Assembly (NCBI RefSeq): GCF_026210795.1
Contig: NC_089434.1
Location: 124,001 to 188,000 of the forward strand
Length of the DNA: 64,000 bases
From: Rhizophagus irregularis
Lineage: Eukaryota > Glomeromycota > Glomeromycetes > Glomerales > Glomeraceae
Reading direction: 5' to 3'
Shown: positions 1 through 10,945 of the stretch, one piece after another
How positions within the stretch are numbered: position 1 is the stretch's first letter
How the letters are laid out: every line of letters starts with the position of its first letter
Program-made: the position numbers and the translations under genes
The notes under the pieces: generated by a model
Databases searched by the model: none
What the model saw: the letters and a program-made list of their open reading frames with translations, nothing else
Told to the model about the DNA's origin: nothing

Positions 1-2229
1 TTTTCATGCTTAAGTAAAGTTGTTCGGCAAGGTCGAAAATATTTAGATAAATATTTTCATAGCAGTTGGATTAATACTTATGGGGTACGAGCATTTTTTC
101 ATAATAATACCAATTACGAATTTATTTTTTTTAAAAAAAAATTAATTAGATTTTTTTAAAGAAAGTAAGTGAATAATAGTTTCGAAGTAAAGTTAAAGAT
201 GTGTGTCTTTAAGATTTTTTTTATAGTATTTTTGTAATTCAAAGTACTTTTTTTACTAATAAAAGTTATTTATCTTTAAAGAATAAGAATTAAACTTAGT
301 AAAAATAAAAAATTTTTAAAATTTATTGTAATGATTATAAAATATTTTGTTTATTTAATATTTAAAAAAATTTAGGTCTCTGAAAATCTAAGGTAAAATT
401 TAATATAATTTTAAAAGGTCACTATATATATATGGTAAAATTATGAGATAAGAAAGGTTGGTAAAATTACTAGTAAATCTGAAATTTTGCCCGGAGACCT
501 TTATTAGAAGTAAGCGGGGTCCTATTAGTATCAATGAAGAAGCATTAATTCTTAAAGGAAATGCAAAAAAAACTTTTAATGAACTTATAAAACTTGATAG
601 TATATAAATTATATATCTATAAAGTTTCGAATTAGATAAACAATAAAAATATATTGATAATCAAGTCATATTTCAAATTTTAGCAAATTTTATATAAATT
701 TAGATGTGATAATTCAATTTTGAGCAGATTAGGCTAATTTTGAAAGGAGCAAAAAGTGTCTAATTTCATGCAGATCAGTTGTGAGTTATATATATAATGT
801 CTGGGGTCCTGTTATATAGCTAAGAATAATATGTTTCAAATGATATTTACCATTTTACTTATTGAGTTAAATTGACTACTTAATAATGCATATGTAGTAT
901 TGTTATAAAATACATACATGAACATTGGACAATTTTAAACTGGATAGTACAGTTCATGTCAGCTATAATTTCATACTTGGAATATTTTGTTTGCATTAAT
1001 GCCAGCCATTTTTCTTGTTAATTTCAGCCAAAAGATTTTTAAGGTTGGTTATTAACTTATCTATATTTGCAAAATCTATAGACTATAAACATATATGAAC
1101 ATGAATTCGTTTAGATATTCGTATCCACAAAAAATTGCCAGATAATATTCTATATACAATATTGTATATATGTGAGGTATAATGAGTAGATTGTATTTTA
1201 ATAATATTATATTAAAATTTATATTAAATAATTACTTTCATGTATTTTTTTTATTAATTTTACTTTAACATATAATGTAAAAAAAAATAAAAATAAAAAA
1301 ATATTTTAAGTATAAAATTTAAATAATTAGCTGATAATTATTTGTGTTAAAATAATTATATAAACTATTAAATTAGTTAAATTAAATAAATTAAGTTTAG
1401 CAATTCTAATTAAATTAAGTACTAGTTAAATTGGCTCAAATTTTGATTTAGTCCAATTTATGCAACTTTATATTAGAATAATTTTTAATTTTATTTAATA
1501 AATTTAAAAAGCTTCTTGTTAAACCAAATTTTACCTATTAAAAAATTTATAATTTAATAAATTTAATAATATTTCAAAATTTTAATTCATTTAATCACTT
1601 AAGTAAAAAATGGTAATGAAAACTTCTAATTTTACATGAAAAGTACAATGATTAAATATAAGTATTTATAAAAAAAAAAATTGACAAAAAAGTAAATTTA
1701 AAATTGCAACAGTTTTGCCATCTGTCTAATTAATGATAAATTGAATTCAAATATTAAGATAAATTTCAATATTTTGAATCTTAAAATGGTATTTAATAAT
1801 TACTATATATTGCAAGGTATAGTATCCTAAGTATAATACAAATTTCAGATGATTAATTTTATATTACTATTACATTTATCTATAACATAAATTTTATTAC
1901 AATGGCATATATTTCAAAAGCTTGTTTTATAATAATCAGAAAATTACTATTTACATATAATTTCTGGGTAAAATTCAATTCTCTAAATAATAACTGAAAA
2001 TCAATAGAGAAAATATATAACCTGCAATATATGGTCTGAATTGGCTAAATGAAATTGCAACCACATGATTATTTTGCTTTAAATTTAAGCTGATCATATA
2101 AAATCACTATATGTTAAAATGCTTATAACTTTTATAAAAATCTGATTGGTAATTTAGTAGTTCTCATCTTGTAAAATATCTCTTTAAAGTGTAGAAAGAT
2201 TTATAAGTATCACAATTATATTGTTGAGT
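1..2229. other. AT-rich intergenic desert
   Basis: Very AT-rich sequence with poly-A/T runs and no reading frame with protein-like composition on either strand. I see no RNA gene or clear repeat unit in it. Confidence 0.6.
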
Positions 2230-2860
2230 ATAGATTTCCTGCACTATACAAACGTGATTTATATAAATCAGTTAAAAAAGTTGCCAAAAAGCTATATCTA
2301 CCCAGGAGCTCCTACACTAATAAGACACCATGAATTGCTTTCCATCTTGTTAACATTAACTCTTGTGGTTTGCTTAATCTTTTCTAATACTGCTTCAAAG
2401 TTGCACAGTTGTAATGGCATATATATTGTATTAGGTAATTCAAATTAAACTTTTGGCCATTCTTTTTAATATTATCAATAATTTCTTTAACTGATGAAAA
2501 TGAAGTAACATGTATACTATTTAAGGAATGCAGGGCAGTAACGATTGTGTGCACACTTACTAATTTTCAAAAGTTCTAATCACCCTAATTGTTCAAAAAA
2601 AATAATGATAGAAAAATGTAATGTGGATTCATGATGTAAACTTTTACTAGCAGCGTCAGGCACTCGTACGATGACGAGACTTTTATTGGCTACATCCTTA
2701 TCTGAAAAATATTTTGAAAAAAAGTTCGATAGGCATCAACTCTTTGTCTACATTTTTAATTTGTTCTTCAGCGAGAGCAATGTCAGAATCATTGAAGTGT
2801 AACATTTATTTCAAATAAGAAACTTGAGGTCTCCAATTTTGAGGCTCCATTAATATTATT
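2230..2860 (-). pseudogene. Decayed coding remnant, unknown family
   Basis: Several minus-strand stretches read like hydrophilic protein but change frame or carry in-frame stops. One near 2850 begins MEPQNWRPQVSYLK and stops. One near 2800-2700 includes SDIALAEEQIKNVDKEL, and one near 2705-2620 includes KDVANKSLVIVRVPDAASK. One near 2500-2230 includes SVKEIIDNIKKNGQKF and then runs through two TAG codons. Short introns could explain part of this but not the TAGs. The family is not recognised. A plus-strand frame at 2221-2448 lies over the same DNA and looks like a shadow. Confidence 0.35.
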
Positions 2861-3193
2861 TTTCACAAACATGAACCGTAAAAGATACGTTTTCATTTGA
2901 AGATAATTCCGTAAAGTGATAAAGAAAGAAGTCTTGAAGGTATATATACTTGCCCAATTGGATACAAATTTTTAATCACGTGTACAGGCCGGAATCAGTT
3001 CTGTTTATTATTATAACAACTAACTTTAATTTATCTTTTTCCAAAGTTAATTTATTTTGTTGTAATAAATGCATATGCGTGCGAAAATTTTAAATATTGT
3101 GATTATACTGTATACTTTACAACTGGTTTTACCGCAGCAAAATTGGTAATGGTGTACCCTAAAATACATCATCGTGAAATAAAAATTTGTTTA

Positions 3194-3206
3194 GAATATT
3201 CTAGAA
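3194..3206. promoter_or_regulatory. Heat-shock element upstream of DnaJ gene
   Basis: Three perfect alternating units, GAA-TA-TTC-TA-GAA, about 105 bases before the DnaJ start codon. This matches the heat-shock factor consensus of inverted nGAAn pentamers. It fits heat-inducible control of an Hsp40 gene. The motif is seen directly; factor binding is inferred. Confidence 0.6.
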
Positions 3207-3242
3207 TTAACTACAATGCACTAGCATGTACTTCTAGTTTAT

Positions 3243-3250
3243 TATAAAAA
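3243..3250 (+). promoter_or_regulatory. TATA-like box of DnaJ gene
   Basis: TATAAAAA about 60 bases before the start codon and 37 bases after the heat-shock element, a sensible spacing for a core promoter. In AT-rich DNA such a motif is weak evidence alone. Confidence 0.35.
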
Positions 3251-3310
3251 GGAAATCAAACTGACAGGTTCAAGTTTGCGAGACAATAAAAAAAAACCAA
3301 AAAAAAAAAT

Positions 3311-4538
3311 ATGGGTAAAGACTATTATAAAATTCTTGAAGTTGATAAAAATGCAGACGATGAACAGCTTAAGAAAGCCTATCGGAAACTAGGTAGGTTT
3401 AATAAATTTGCGTTCCTTTGTTAATTTTTCGGTTTTTTTTTAAAAAAAAAAATTAATAATTTTAGCATTGAAATGGCATCCGGACAGACATCAAACTGAT
3501 AAAGATGCAGCGGAACAAAAATTTAAAGAAATTAGTGAAGCTTTTGAAGTACTGAGTGATAAAAATAAAAGACAGATTTATGACATGTATGGTGAAGAGG
3601 GTTTGAAAGCAGGTCCACCCCCATCTGAAAGTAGTGCTGGTGGTGCTAGTTTTGCGGAAGGATTTCCAGGTGGCTTTGCCAATTTCCCTGGCCGCACGAC
3701 CTTTACCTTTAGTAGTAAACGTAAGTATTAAAAGTATTGAGTATTGATTATAAATATTTAAAATATTTTTATTAATATATATTCTCTTTTATATTCAGCG
3801 GGATTTAATCCATCAGATCCGAATGATATCTTTAAACAATTCTTTTCAGATTTCGGAGGCGATGACGATTTTATGAATGCATTTCCTGGTGGTTTCTCTA
3901 GAAGAAGTAGAGGCGGTAAAACATCTTCTGATGAATTTATGAGTGATTTCTTTTCTAGATCACGTGGGCAAGAAAGTGGTGGTGCATTAGAGGTTAAACA
4001 CACTTTGCCATTAACTCTTGAGGAGATCTACAAAGGAACTACAAAAAAACTTAAAGTCACGCGAAAACTTATTGATAGTGCTACTAACAAAGTAGTTCCT
4101 ACTGACAAAATTTTGGAATTTAATGTTAGACCGGGAATGAAAGCTGGGTCTAAATTTAGATTTCCAAAATCTGGAGATGAATTACCAAATGGGGAAACGC
4201 AAGATATCGTTGTAGTTTTAGAAGAAAAACCACATCCTATATTTAAACGTGATGGAGACGATCTACGTATTACTTTAACTCTAACTTTACTTGAAGCACT
4301 TGCAGGATTTAAAAAGACTATTCAAACATTGGATGGTAGAAGATTGGCTATCTCGGATACTTCAGTAATAAAGCCGGGTCAAGAGCAAAGATTTTCTAAT
4401 GAAGGAATGCCTACGAAAGACCCACAGAGAAAAGGTGATCTTTTGGTGAAATACGATGTTAAGTTTCCTATTAAGTTAACGGAAAATCACAAAAATACCT
4501 TAAAAAGCGCTTTACAAGACGTTAATTATGAATCATGA
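3311..4538 (+). CDS. DnaJ/Hsp40 co-chaperone, class B (Sis1/DNAJB1 type)
   Basis: Hsp40 that stimulates Hsp70 ATPase and delivers unfolded clients, expected in cytosol and nucleus. Exons 3311-3392, 3466-3720 and 3799-4538 join in frame to 358 aa. The J-domain spans about residues 1-70, with the catalytic HPD at 32-34 inside LKWHPDR. A Gly/Phe-rich region follows to about 165 ([18 protein letters not shown]). Two C-terminal substrate-binding domains begin at [17 protein letters not shown]. No CxxCxGxG zinc repeats are present, which makes it class B rather than class A. Length matches the family. Both introns have GT-AG ends. A heat-shock element and a TATA-like box lie upstream. It appears intact. 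Confidence 0.95.
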
Positions 4539-4718
4539 TTTTTTCTTTCCGAAAAAGTTTATTTTTATTTTATTACTATTATTTGATTATCGTACTAATT
4601 ATTAAAAAAATAGATAAATCATTTGTAAAAATTTATTCTCACCTTTCATGAGTAAATTATTACTTTAATAAAACCATTTATATAGTTGTAATATAATAAT
4701 TAAATACTGTAACTAGAA

Positions 4719-5337
4719 TTATAATAAAAGAGAACCCCAACCAGCAAGCATAATTAAAGCTCCAATAGGAGTAACAGGACCTAAAAATTTAAATCTAAGT
4801 TTATTCAAAACTAATAAATATATAGTTCCACTAAACATAGTGGTTCCAGCTAAAATCAAGCAACCTGCTAATATAGCTGGTTTTCCTGTTTTTGGATTAT
4901 TTACACTTGATAAAACTAATAATGCTACGGAATTCATAATTTGATAATTTGTTGCTATTTGCCAATTCTTGACGGAAATAATAATAAATTAATAATGTTA
5001 TCCGTCTATAAAATGTTATTTGTATATATAGATAATTCAATAAATACCTTTATTCTTGTTTGATCAGTTATATGTTTTTGAAGACCATGAGAACCTAATT
5101 TAATAACGGATCAGTAAAAATATCATCATTCAATATCGTTTATAACCGACTTACCGTAAGCACCTAATGCAATTCCTGAAAAACCTTTTTATGAAAAAAT
5201 TAATAATAAATTGATTTATAATTCCTTTTAAACAAATTAATATATTTACCTAAAAATGCTCCAGCCTGCCAAAGAAAAAGTTGAGATGGCATGATGTTAG
5301 GTATAAACCAGAGAAATATGTCCAACAAAGATATCAT
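4719..5337 (-). CDS. TMEM256/DUF423 family small membrane protein
   Basis: Four exons on the minus strand, 5250-5337, 5155-5175, 5048-5094 and 4719-4967, join in frame to 134 aa; starting at the second Met (5292) gives 119 aa. The order of family motifs supports the model. An N-terminal LWQAGAFLG helix leads into GIALGAYGSHGL across three exons. Then come W.IATNYQIMNSVALL, a central hydrophobic helix with LAGTTMFSGTIYLL, and a final GPVTPIGALIMLAGW helix. Exon 2 is only 21 bases. The family is a small multi-pass membrane protein found in bacteria and mitochondria or membranes of eukaryotes, without a firm biochemical role. The true start is the least certain part. Confidence 0.85.
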
Positions 5338-5471
5338 AATTTACGAGACTTTTAAAAAAGACAACTGATCAACATTGAATGTTTCTGGAATTGCTAAATA
5401 TAGAAACTACAATAGATTACCATTATATTGGTTAAAACAAATCTAAAAAAAAAATTTAGACTTTCTAAATA

Positions 5472-6444
5472 ATGATAATGAAACACATTGCTTCAACTAG
5501 AGGTCTTGAAATTTTCCGCAACTTTCGATTGACTTTAATTTATTCTTTTGTAAACTTTATTATTTATTTTTTATTAGGTTTTAAGTGTATCTTTCGTCAA
5601 AAGACATTCAACGGTACACCGCTTCCTGTTGTCCGCTCATGTATTGTATCCAATTTGAATTATATGTTACGTAATTAATTCTTTTAAGTATTAAAAAAAT
5701 TAACTCCACTCGAAATTTAATGCAACAGCTTCTTCGAAAACGTCAGCAAATAATCAATCAACTTATATAAATTCTTTCAACTCAACTTCGGAGATACTGA
5801 CATTAAAAAATATTCCACCACCAAAAGCTCCGCAAAAAAAGAAAACAAAACACGGAAATAATTTTAAGTCACTTGCAGTTTATCATTATAATTTATATTA
5901 TGCGCAACTTCATTTTAATAGATTGGTTTTTATAGTTCAACATAATAATCTTAACATACAAGAACAAATTATACTCCGAAGAGAATTAAAACAAAAAGGA
6001 GCAGTTCTTACAGTAACACGTGGAAGTATATTTGGAGCAGTTGTACGTCAATCAATATTATATAGTAATTTGTTGCCTCTGGTTGTCGGACCAACTTGTA
6101 TGATTGGATCAAATGTTACCGATGAAGAAAATCCAAAATTAGTTGCTGATATTTTTAACATTATTAATAAGAACAAGAAGTTTATTTTGGTTGGTGGAAA
6201 AATGGATAGATCTTTATTGAACTTGGAAGGGTTTCAAAATGTAACGAAATTACCAGGATTAAAACATCTTCAAAGTGAACTAATTGGATTACTGAATTCT
6301 CCTGGTTCAAGAGTCGTTGAATTATTGAATAATAATCCTCAAAATTTGATTTTCACTCTTGATACACATAAAAATAACTTTGGTACTCAAAATTCAGGAG
6401 AAAAATCCCGGAGCGATCAAGATGATCCTTTAAGAAATAAATGA
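5472..6444 (+). CDS. Mitochondrial large-subunit ribosomal protein uL10m
   Basis: Structural protein of the mitochondrial 54S subunit; uL10 proteins form the base of the L7/L12 stalk that recruits translation GTPases. Proposed exons 5472-5670 and 5729-6444, joined in phase 1, give 304 aa. The body from about residue 125 reads as an L10 domain, with LRRELKQKGAVLTVTRGSIF, LPLVVGPTCMIGS, ILVGGKMDRSLL and the family-typical LPGLKHLQSELIGLLNSPG. The first 65 residues are rich in Arg, Ser and hydrophobics and acid-poor, consistent with a mitochondrial targeting sequence. The frame before exon 2 is closed by a TAA at 5701, so an upstream exon is required. The 5' exon boundary is the less certain part. 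Confidence 0.8.
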
Positions 6445-6622
6445 ATTAAGTTTAGTTTTATATTATTTTCTAGAGTAAGAAAATTAATTTTTTACCTTTT
6501 TGGTGTTTCTAATTGTAAAAAAAAACTCTTCTTTCTTTTTTTGTTTAGTTTAAGTCAAAAGAAAGAAATAAATAAATAAATAAAATAAATGAATAAATAA
6601 ATTGTTTTATTAATTATCTCTA

Positions 6623-7385
6623 TTATTTATTATGCCACAAGAAATTTTTGAGAGAAGCCCAATGATCAGAATCTAGATACAAATATTGCATAGAAGCTTG
6701 CAGAGAAGGTTGTAAAACATCTCGGTCGTGACGGAAAAGCCACATAACAATACCCCAAACCACAGCTGCAAATATCGGGAAAGTGTGTTTAGGTTCTTCC
6801 ATTGTTTTACGAGAAACTGGGAGTTTAGCTAATCCCACCATAATACGTGCAAAAACATAAAGCACAATCTAAATTAAAATGTTTAAAAGAAAGGGTGAAT
6901 GTTTTTTTTATTTACAACTTATTTGAAGAAAAACAAACTACCTGCTGATTGATGTTATTGTTTTCACCAAAAACAAAATAACCACCAATTAAACCGGCTA
7001 TAAATGAATGGCCATTCTGTTCTTTACCAACAATTTTTCTCTGTACATACATCAAAGTTTTATATATTGTAACAAATTTTGCTAAATTCTTTGAGTGTGT
7101 TTTTGTAGCATCAAAAACAAATTTTAGTTTATCCTCAAGACTTATCAATTTATAATTAAGGAAAGAAAAAAAAAAGTTAATAAAATATTTTCATTTAAAA
7201 GAAAGATACTTTTCTTTTTAATTAAATAAAAATTACCTTCCGGAACGAAATAAAAATGACATAACTAGAGCATGAGGAAATCTAACTTTGGCACCATAAA
7301 CAGCACCATTACGAAAACCTTTGACAATTGCCAAAACATCATGATGGTCCGGATTATTAATGTATTGTGTAATTAAGTCCAACAT
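6623..7385 (-). CDS. PXMP4: Peroxisomal membrane protein 4 (PXMP4/Pmp24)
   Basis: Integral peroxisomal membrane protein of the Tim17/Tim22/Tim23/Pmp24 superfamily. Exons 7237-7385, 6942-7140 and 6623-6868 join in frame to 197 aa, close to the usual length near 210. Family hallmarks are clear: VLAIVKGFRNGAVYGAKVRF, PHALVMSFLFRSGRSLEDK across the first junction, GGYFVFGENNNIN, and near the C-terminus VVWGIVMWLFRHDR and LQPSLQASMQYLY. Glycine-rich helices such as GLIGGYFVFG are typical of the superfamily. The protein's transport role is not settled in any organism. It appears intact. Confidence 0.95.
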
Positions 7386-7696
7386 CAAAAAAAAAAATAA
7401 TTATAAAATATCGAAGCAGAAAGGATTTGCTACCAAAGTATCTCAAATGATTGGCTGTAACAAGAAGTGTGGCGCAGAAATTTTTTTTTCGTGTCAGTCA
7501 CGTATTTTTTTTTTTTAAAAAAAAAATTATAAAGCCTTTTATTAAAATTCATAAATTTAAACTTTAATTGTCCTTTAAAAAAAGAAGGAAATTTGTTTGA
7601 TTACGATACATAGGAATTTGTAGAAGTTGAATGCTATATATATATCAGCCTTAAATAGTATCTTAGAGAAATAAGTTATCACTAAATTTTTTTTTT

Positions 7697-8756
7697 TTAC
7701 TCGGTTTTTGTTGCATAGAATCTGTGAATTGTAGCACGAGTGCCATAATTTTCAAATTCAGTTTCAATTGTTTTCAATAATTTATCAATTTCAGCATCTT
7801 TCCCACCTTGCTTGCTAGAAGTAGTTAAACTAGATCTTCTAATATGTCCAGAATTATTGTTTTTCTTAATACTATTCATTAAACTATTTCTTCTTACATT
7901 ACTATTATTTATATTTAATTTTAATTCATGACCTATAGAATTTAATATACATCTATAAGATTCCAACGTATAAGTTGTAAGTGATTGAGCTAATTTATCA
8001 TGGGATAATCTTGAACTAATGGTAAATTCTCGGTGTTCATGGTAAATCGGAGAAGAAATGTTTGGAGTTGAAGAGAAATGTTGGGCGTGTAACAATGTTA
8101 CATCTGGATTTATGCCACGTGATTGTAATTTCTTTCTAACTATTTAGTCAAGAAAAGTTAGTATAGATATTTAATTATAAAAATCATTCAATCACACACT
8201 TACATGAGTAATTTATACGTTCGGTAACAGGTCCTTCATTAATTAATTTTAATTCGGGATCAGATATTTCAATCCAACCACCGATCTTACACACTCTCAT
8301 TAATTCAGAATACATAAATTGTTCCCATTGTGTTTCAGTTAGATCAAATATCATAAAACGAATGTGTACAAAATCAAAAGTCGAATCTGGAAATGGAAGA
8401 CCATTAAGAAAATCGTGATGTATAAATTGAACATTAAATGGTTTCGTTGTAGGAAATAAAGGAAGTAAATCTATTCCTATATAGCGGGAAGATGGATAAT
8501 CTGATGACATTTCACAAATCCAAGCTCCTGAACCACAACCCACATCTAACACTTTAGCACCACTAATTAAACGTGGTTTAATTGGAGAAGAGAAATTACC
8601 ATTCCATCCTTCTCTAAGTACACAATGACCTAAATGTATTACTTCATCAACTGTGGCTAAATTATTGTTTTCAAGAAATAATTCTCTATAATTATTATTC
8701 GTTAAAGTTTTATTATTAATACTTCGATTGTTAAGTTTTGATTGAATTGTACCCAT
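7697..8756 (-). CDS. Class I SAM-dependent methyltransferase
   Basis: Two exons, 8204-8756 and 7697-8139, join in phase 1 to 331 aa. The N-terminal half is a Rossmann methyltransferase domain. Motif I is KVLDVGCGSGAW at about residues 69-80, the following acidic loop is YIGIDLLPL, and motif II/III is HHDFLNGLPFPDSTFDFVHI. The IGGWIEISDPE strand closes the fold. This matches the Methyltransf_11/25 group related to LaeA-like and UMTA-type fungal enzymes. The substrate cannot be read from sequence. The C-terminal half holds a basic, Asn/Ser-rich stretch (SLMNSIKKNNNSGHIRRSS) and a final helix. It appears intact. Confidence 0.88.
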
Positions 8757-10945
8757 AATAATGTACCTATATATGTGTGTATATATGTATATTAAATTTC
8801 TAAATATTTTATTTGTTTTTATATATATATTAATTTTTTTTTTTTTTTTTTGTTGAATGTAATCGAAAGAAAAAATGGGGTTTAGATAAAAGAAAAAAGA
8901 AAGTGCATCGTCTCTCTACTGTCTGTCAACAAGAGAGTGGCGTTGATAAATGCAAAGAAATGATTTTATTTTATTATTTTGGATTATAATTGATTTTAAT
9001 TGGTGTTTGTGAATAATTATTGTTATTTCTGATTCGGAAATATATATTGGAGAAAAAAAAGTTTATCTGCGGGAGCAAATTTATTGAGCACCAATTATAT
9101 TCATTTACTTTGTTTGCATTCTTTTCATTCTAAACCAAAATCATATATTTTATAAATAATCACCATTGTTAGTAAAAATGATGCACTTTATGATATCACT
9201 GAAAGTTACTAGATCATCTTGCTTATCTCGTGACAGATCAAAAATCGGCAAAGATCTATAATATCACCTGATAATATAAAAAAAAGCCACACATAATAAT
9301 GCTTTAAACTCTACAAGATAGAATGAGTAATCAATCAATATTTCCAATGCTATATATGCAGCATAATTAATTATTCTGTAATTAAATGAATTGAGTCTCA
9401 ATACAATTATGTTCATGATGAAAAAAATATTGTCTTAAATAGAAAGGATATAAGGATGGTATAAAATGTACCAGTAGGTCTATGATTTTATATATCCTAT
9501 GTTTTCTGAAAAAATTTTCATGTAAAATTTCTATTAGAGTAATAGAAAATGAAATGATTAATATAATTTCATTCTAAACATCACGCCACATTTCTGCGTA
9601 ACTGATATCATATGCCTGTGATATATTACTACTAGTCATGATTTATTTTATCACAAATAAATAATCTACTTACTCGTCTTTAGCTATATTACAAAGTCCG
9701 ATTGAGTCTTAAAACTCTATTCTCATAAACCCTTATTACAGAGAATGAAGAGAATGAAAGTCTCATGACGAAAAATTGATTGAGTGTGCAAAGTAACCTA
9801 GATAGTCTAATTAATAACACATTTAATCGGCATAATGAAATCCGTCACGATTGGGTGTTAATGTCATTCTATGACAAAGAACTGTTAATATTGATAAAGG
9901 TTGATGTAACGATGAATTCCGTGGTATAAACATTAAACTCTAGAACAGGTGGAAATAAAACTTCAGACTTCATTTCCCGAAGAAATGAACCTCTTCAAGG
10001 AACCTTTGCAAAAGGTTTCCAACGCTCTCAGTATCCGGAACAAATAAGAAGTGAATTTTTTTTCTCATCTTGCTAATTTAATTTATAGACAATACTTATC
10101 TCTTCAAATTTATTGGTATAAAAATTTCAACACTGTAGGCACAAATTTTATATTCGCGTGTATTACAACTGATCTTGCTCAGAGGAGACCTTTTCGATGG
10201 ACACATTACATCTTTTCGTTAAATTAGTTAGACAGGTTGTATTATACTAAATCGCCTAGCTTTATTTTCATTTTTTTTTTATTTCTGTATTTATAAAAGC
10301 TTGTTCTTTCTGTATTTGTTATCTACTAAATAAAACGAAATTTAAATAACAATATTAAAAATCAATTGAAATACGTGAATTGATTTTAGAGGTAAGTTTT
10401 CCATCGGTTGCTTTGCAACATGAGTGCAGATATAAAAACAAGCGAAGTGTAAAATAAAAAGTAAGATCAGGTATGATAGATCGCAAATCAATTTTCGTTA
10501 TTCTTTTTTATTAACTTTACGATGTCTTTATAGACTCATTTAATATTTGATATTGTTAGTGATGCTAAAACGTTTTCAGTAAGTTCCATGGCAAGGCATA
10601 AAACATTTACCCGCCAATGCTAGTTAATTGGAGTAATTAAGAAAATAGTATCATGCCTATACTCCTATTTCTGATATAAAATCGGATCTTGGCGTATTTA
10701 AATACGAAAAAGCTAGCATAATCACTCAAGCAATGAGACAGATAATTATTATATTATTGAGTCATATTAAAATTTGTAAACATATTATACTAAAAACATA
10801 TAAAAAATTTACATGCATATTTTAAGACTTCTATATAAATAATAAATAATATAACTAGAATATCAATAAATTTTGATGACAACAAATAAATTATAAATAC
10901 AACAATATAAATACAAAAAAATCAATACAAAATAGCTAGGTTATA
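8757..10945. other. AT-rich intergenic region with dispersed repeat
   Basis: No convincing gene on either strand. A (TA)n-like promoter stretch precedes the methyltransferase. At about 9965-10090 lies one copy of a dispersed repeat whose core is CATTTCCCGAAGAAATGAA; a second copy is near 18139. Confidence 0.5.
9965..10090 (+). repeat. Dispersed repeat, copy 1
   Basis: The core CATTTCCCGAAGAAATGAA (9971-9989) is itself an imperfect palindrome. It is followed by CTTCAAGGAAC, AATGCTCT-like and TTTCTCATCTTGCTAATTTAA-like segments. These occur in the same order, with divergence, at 18133-18255. It is probably the end of an old transposon or LTR. Confidence 0.5.

Noticed and set aside
2221-2448. 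Plus-strand 75-codon frame
   Set aside because: It begins at TTG and lies opposite coding-like minus-strand sequence; composition suggests a shadow.
3758-4003. Minus-strand frame over the DnaJ gene
   Set aside because: Antisense shadow of a clearly conserved exon.
5551-5578. Possible 28-base intron in the uL10m 5' exon
   Set aside because: Too short for an intron and would shift the frame away from the downstream exon.
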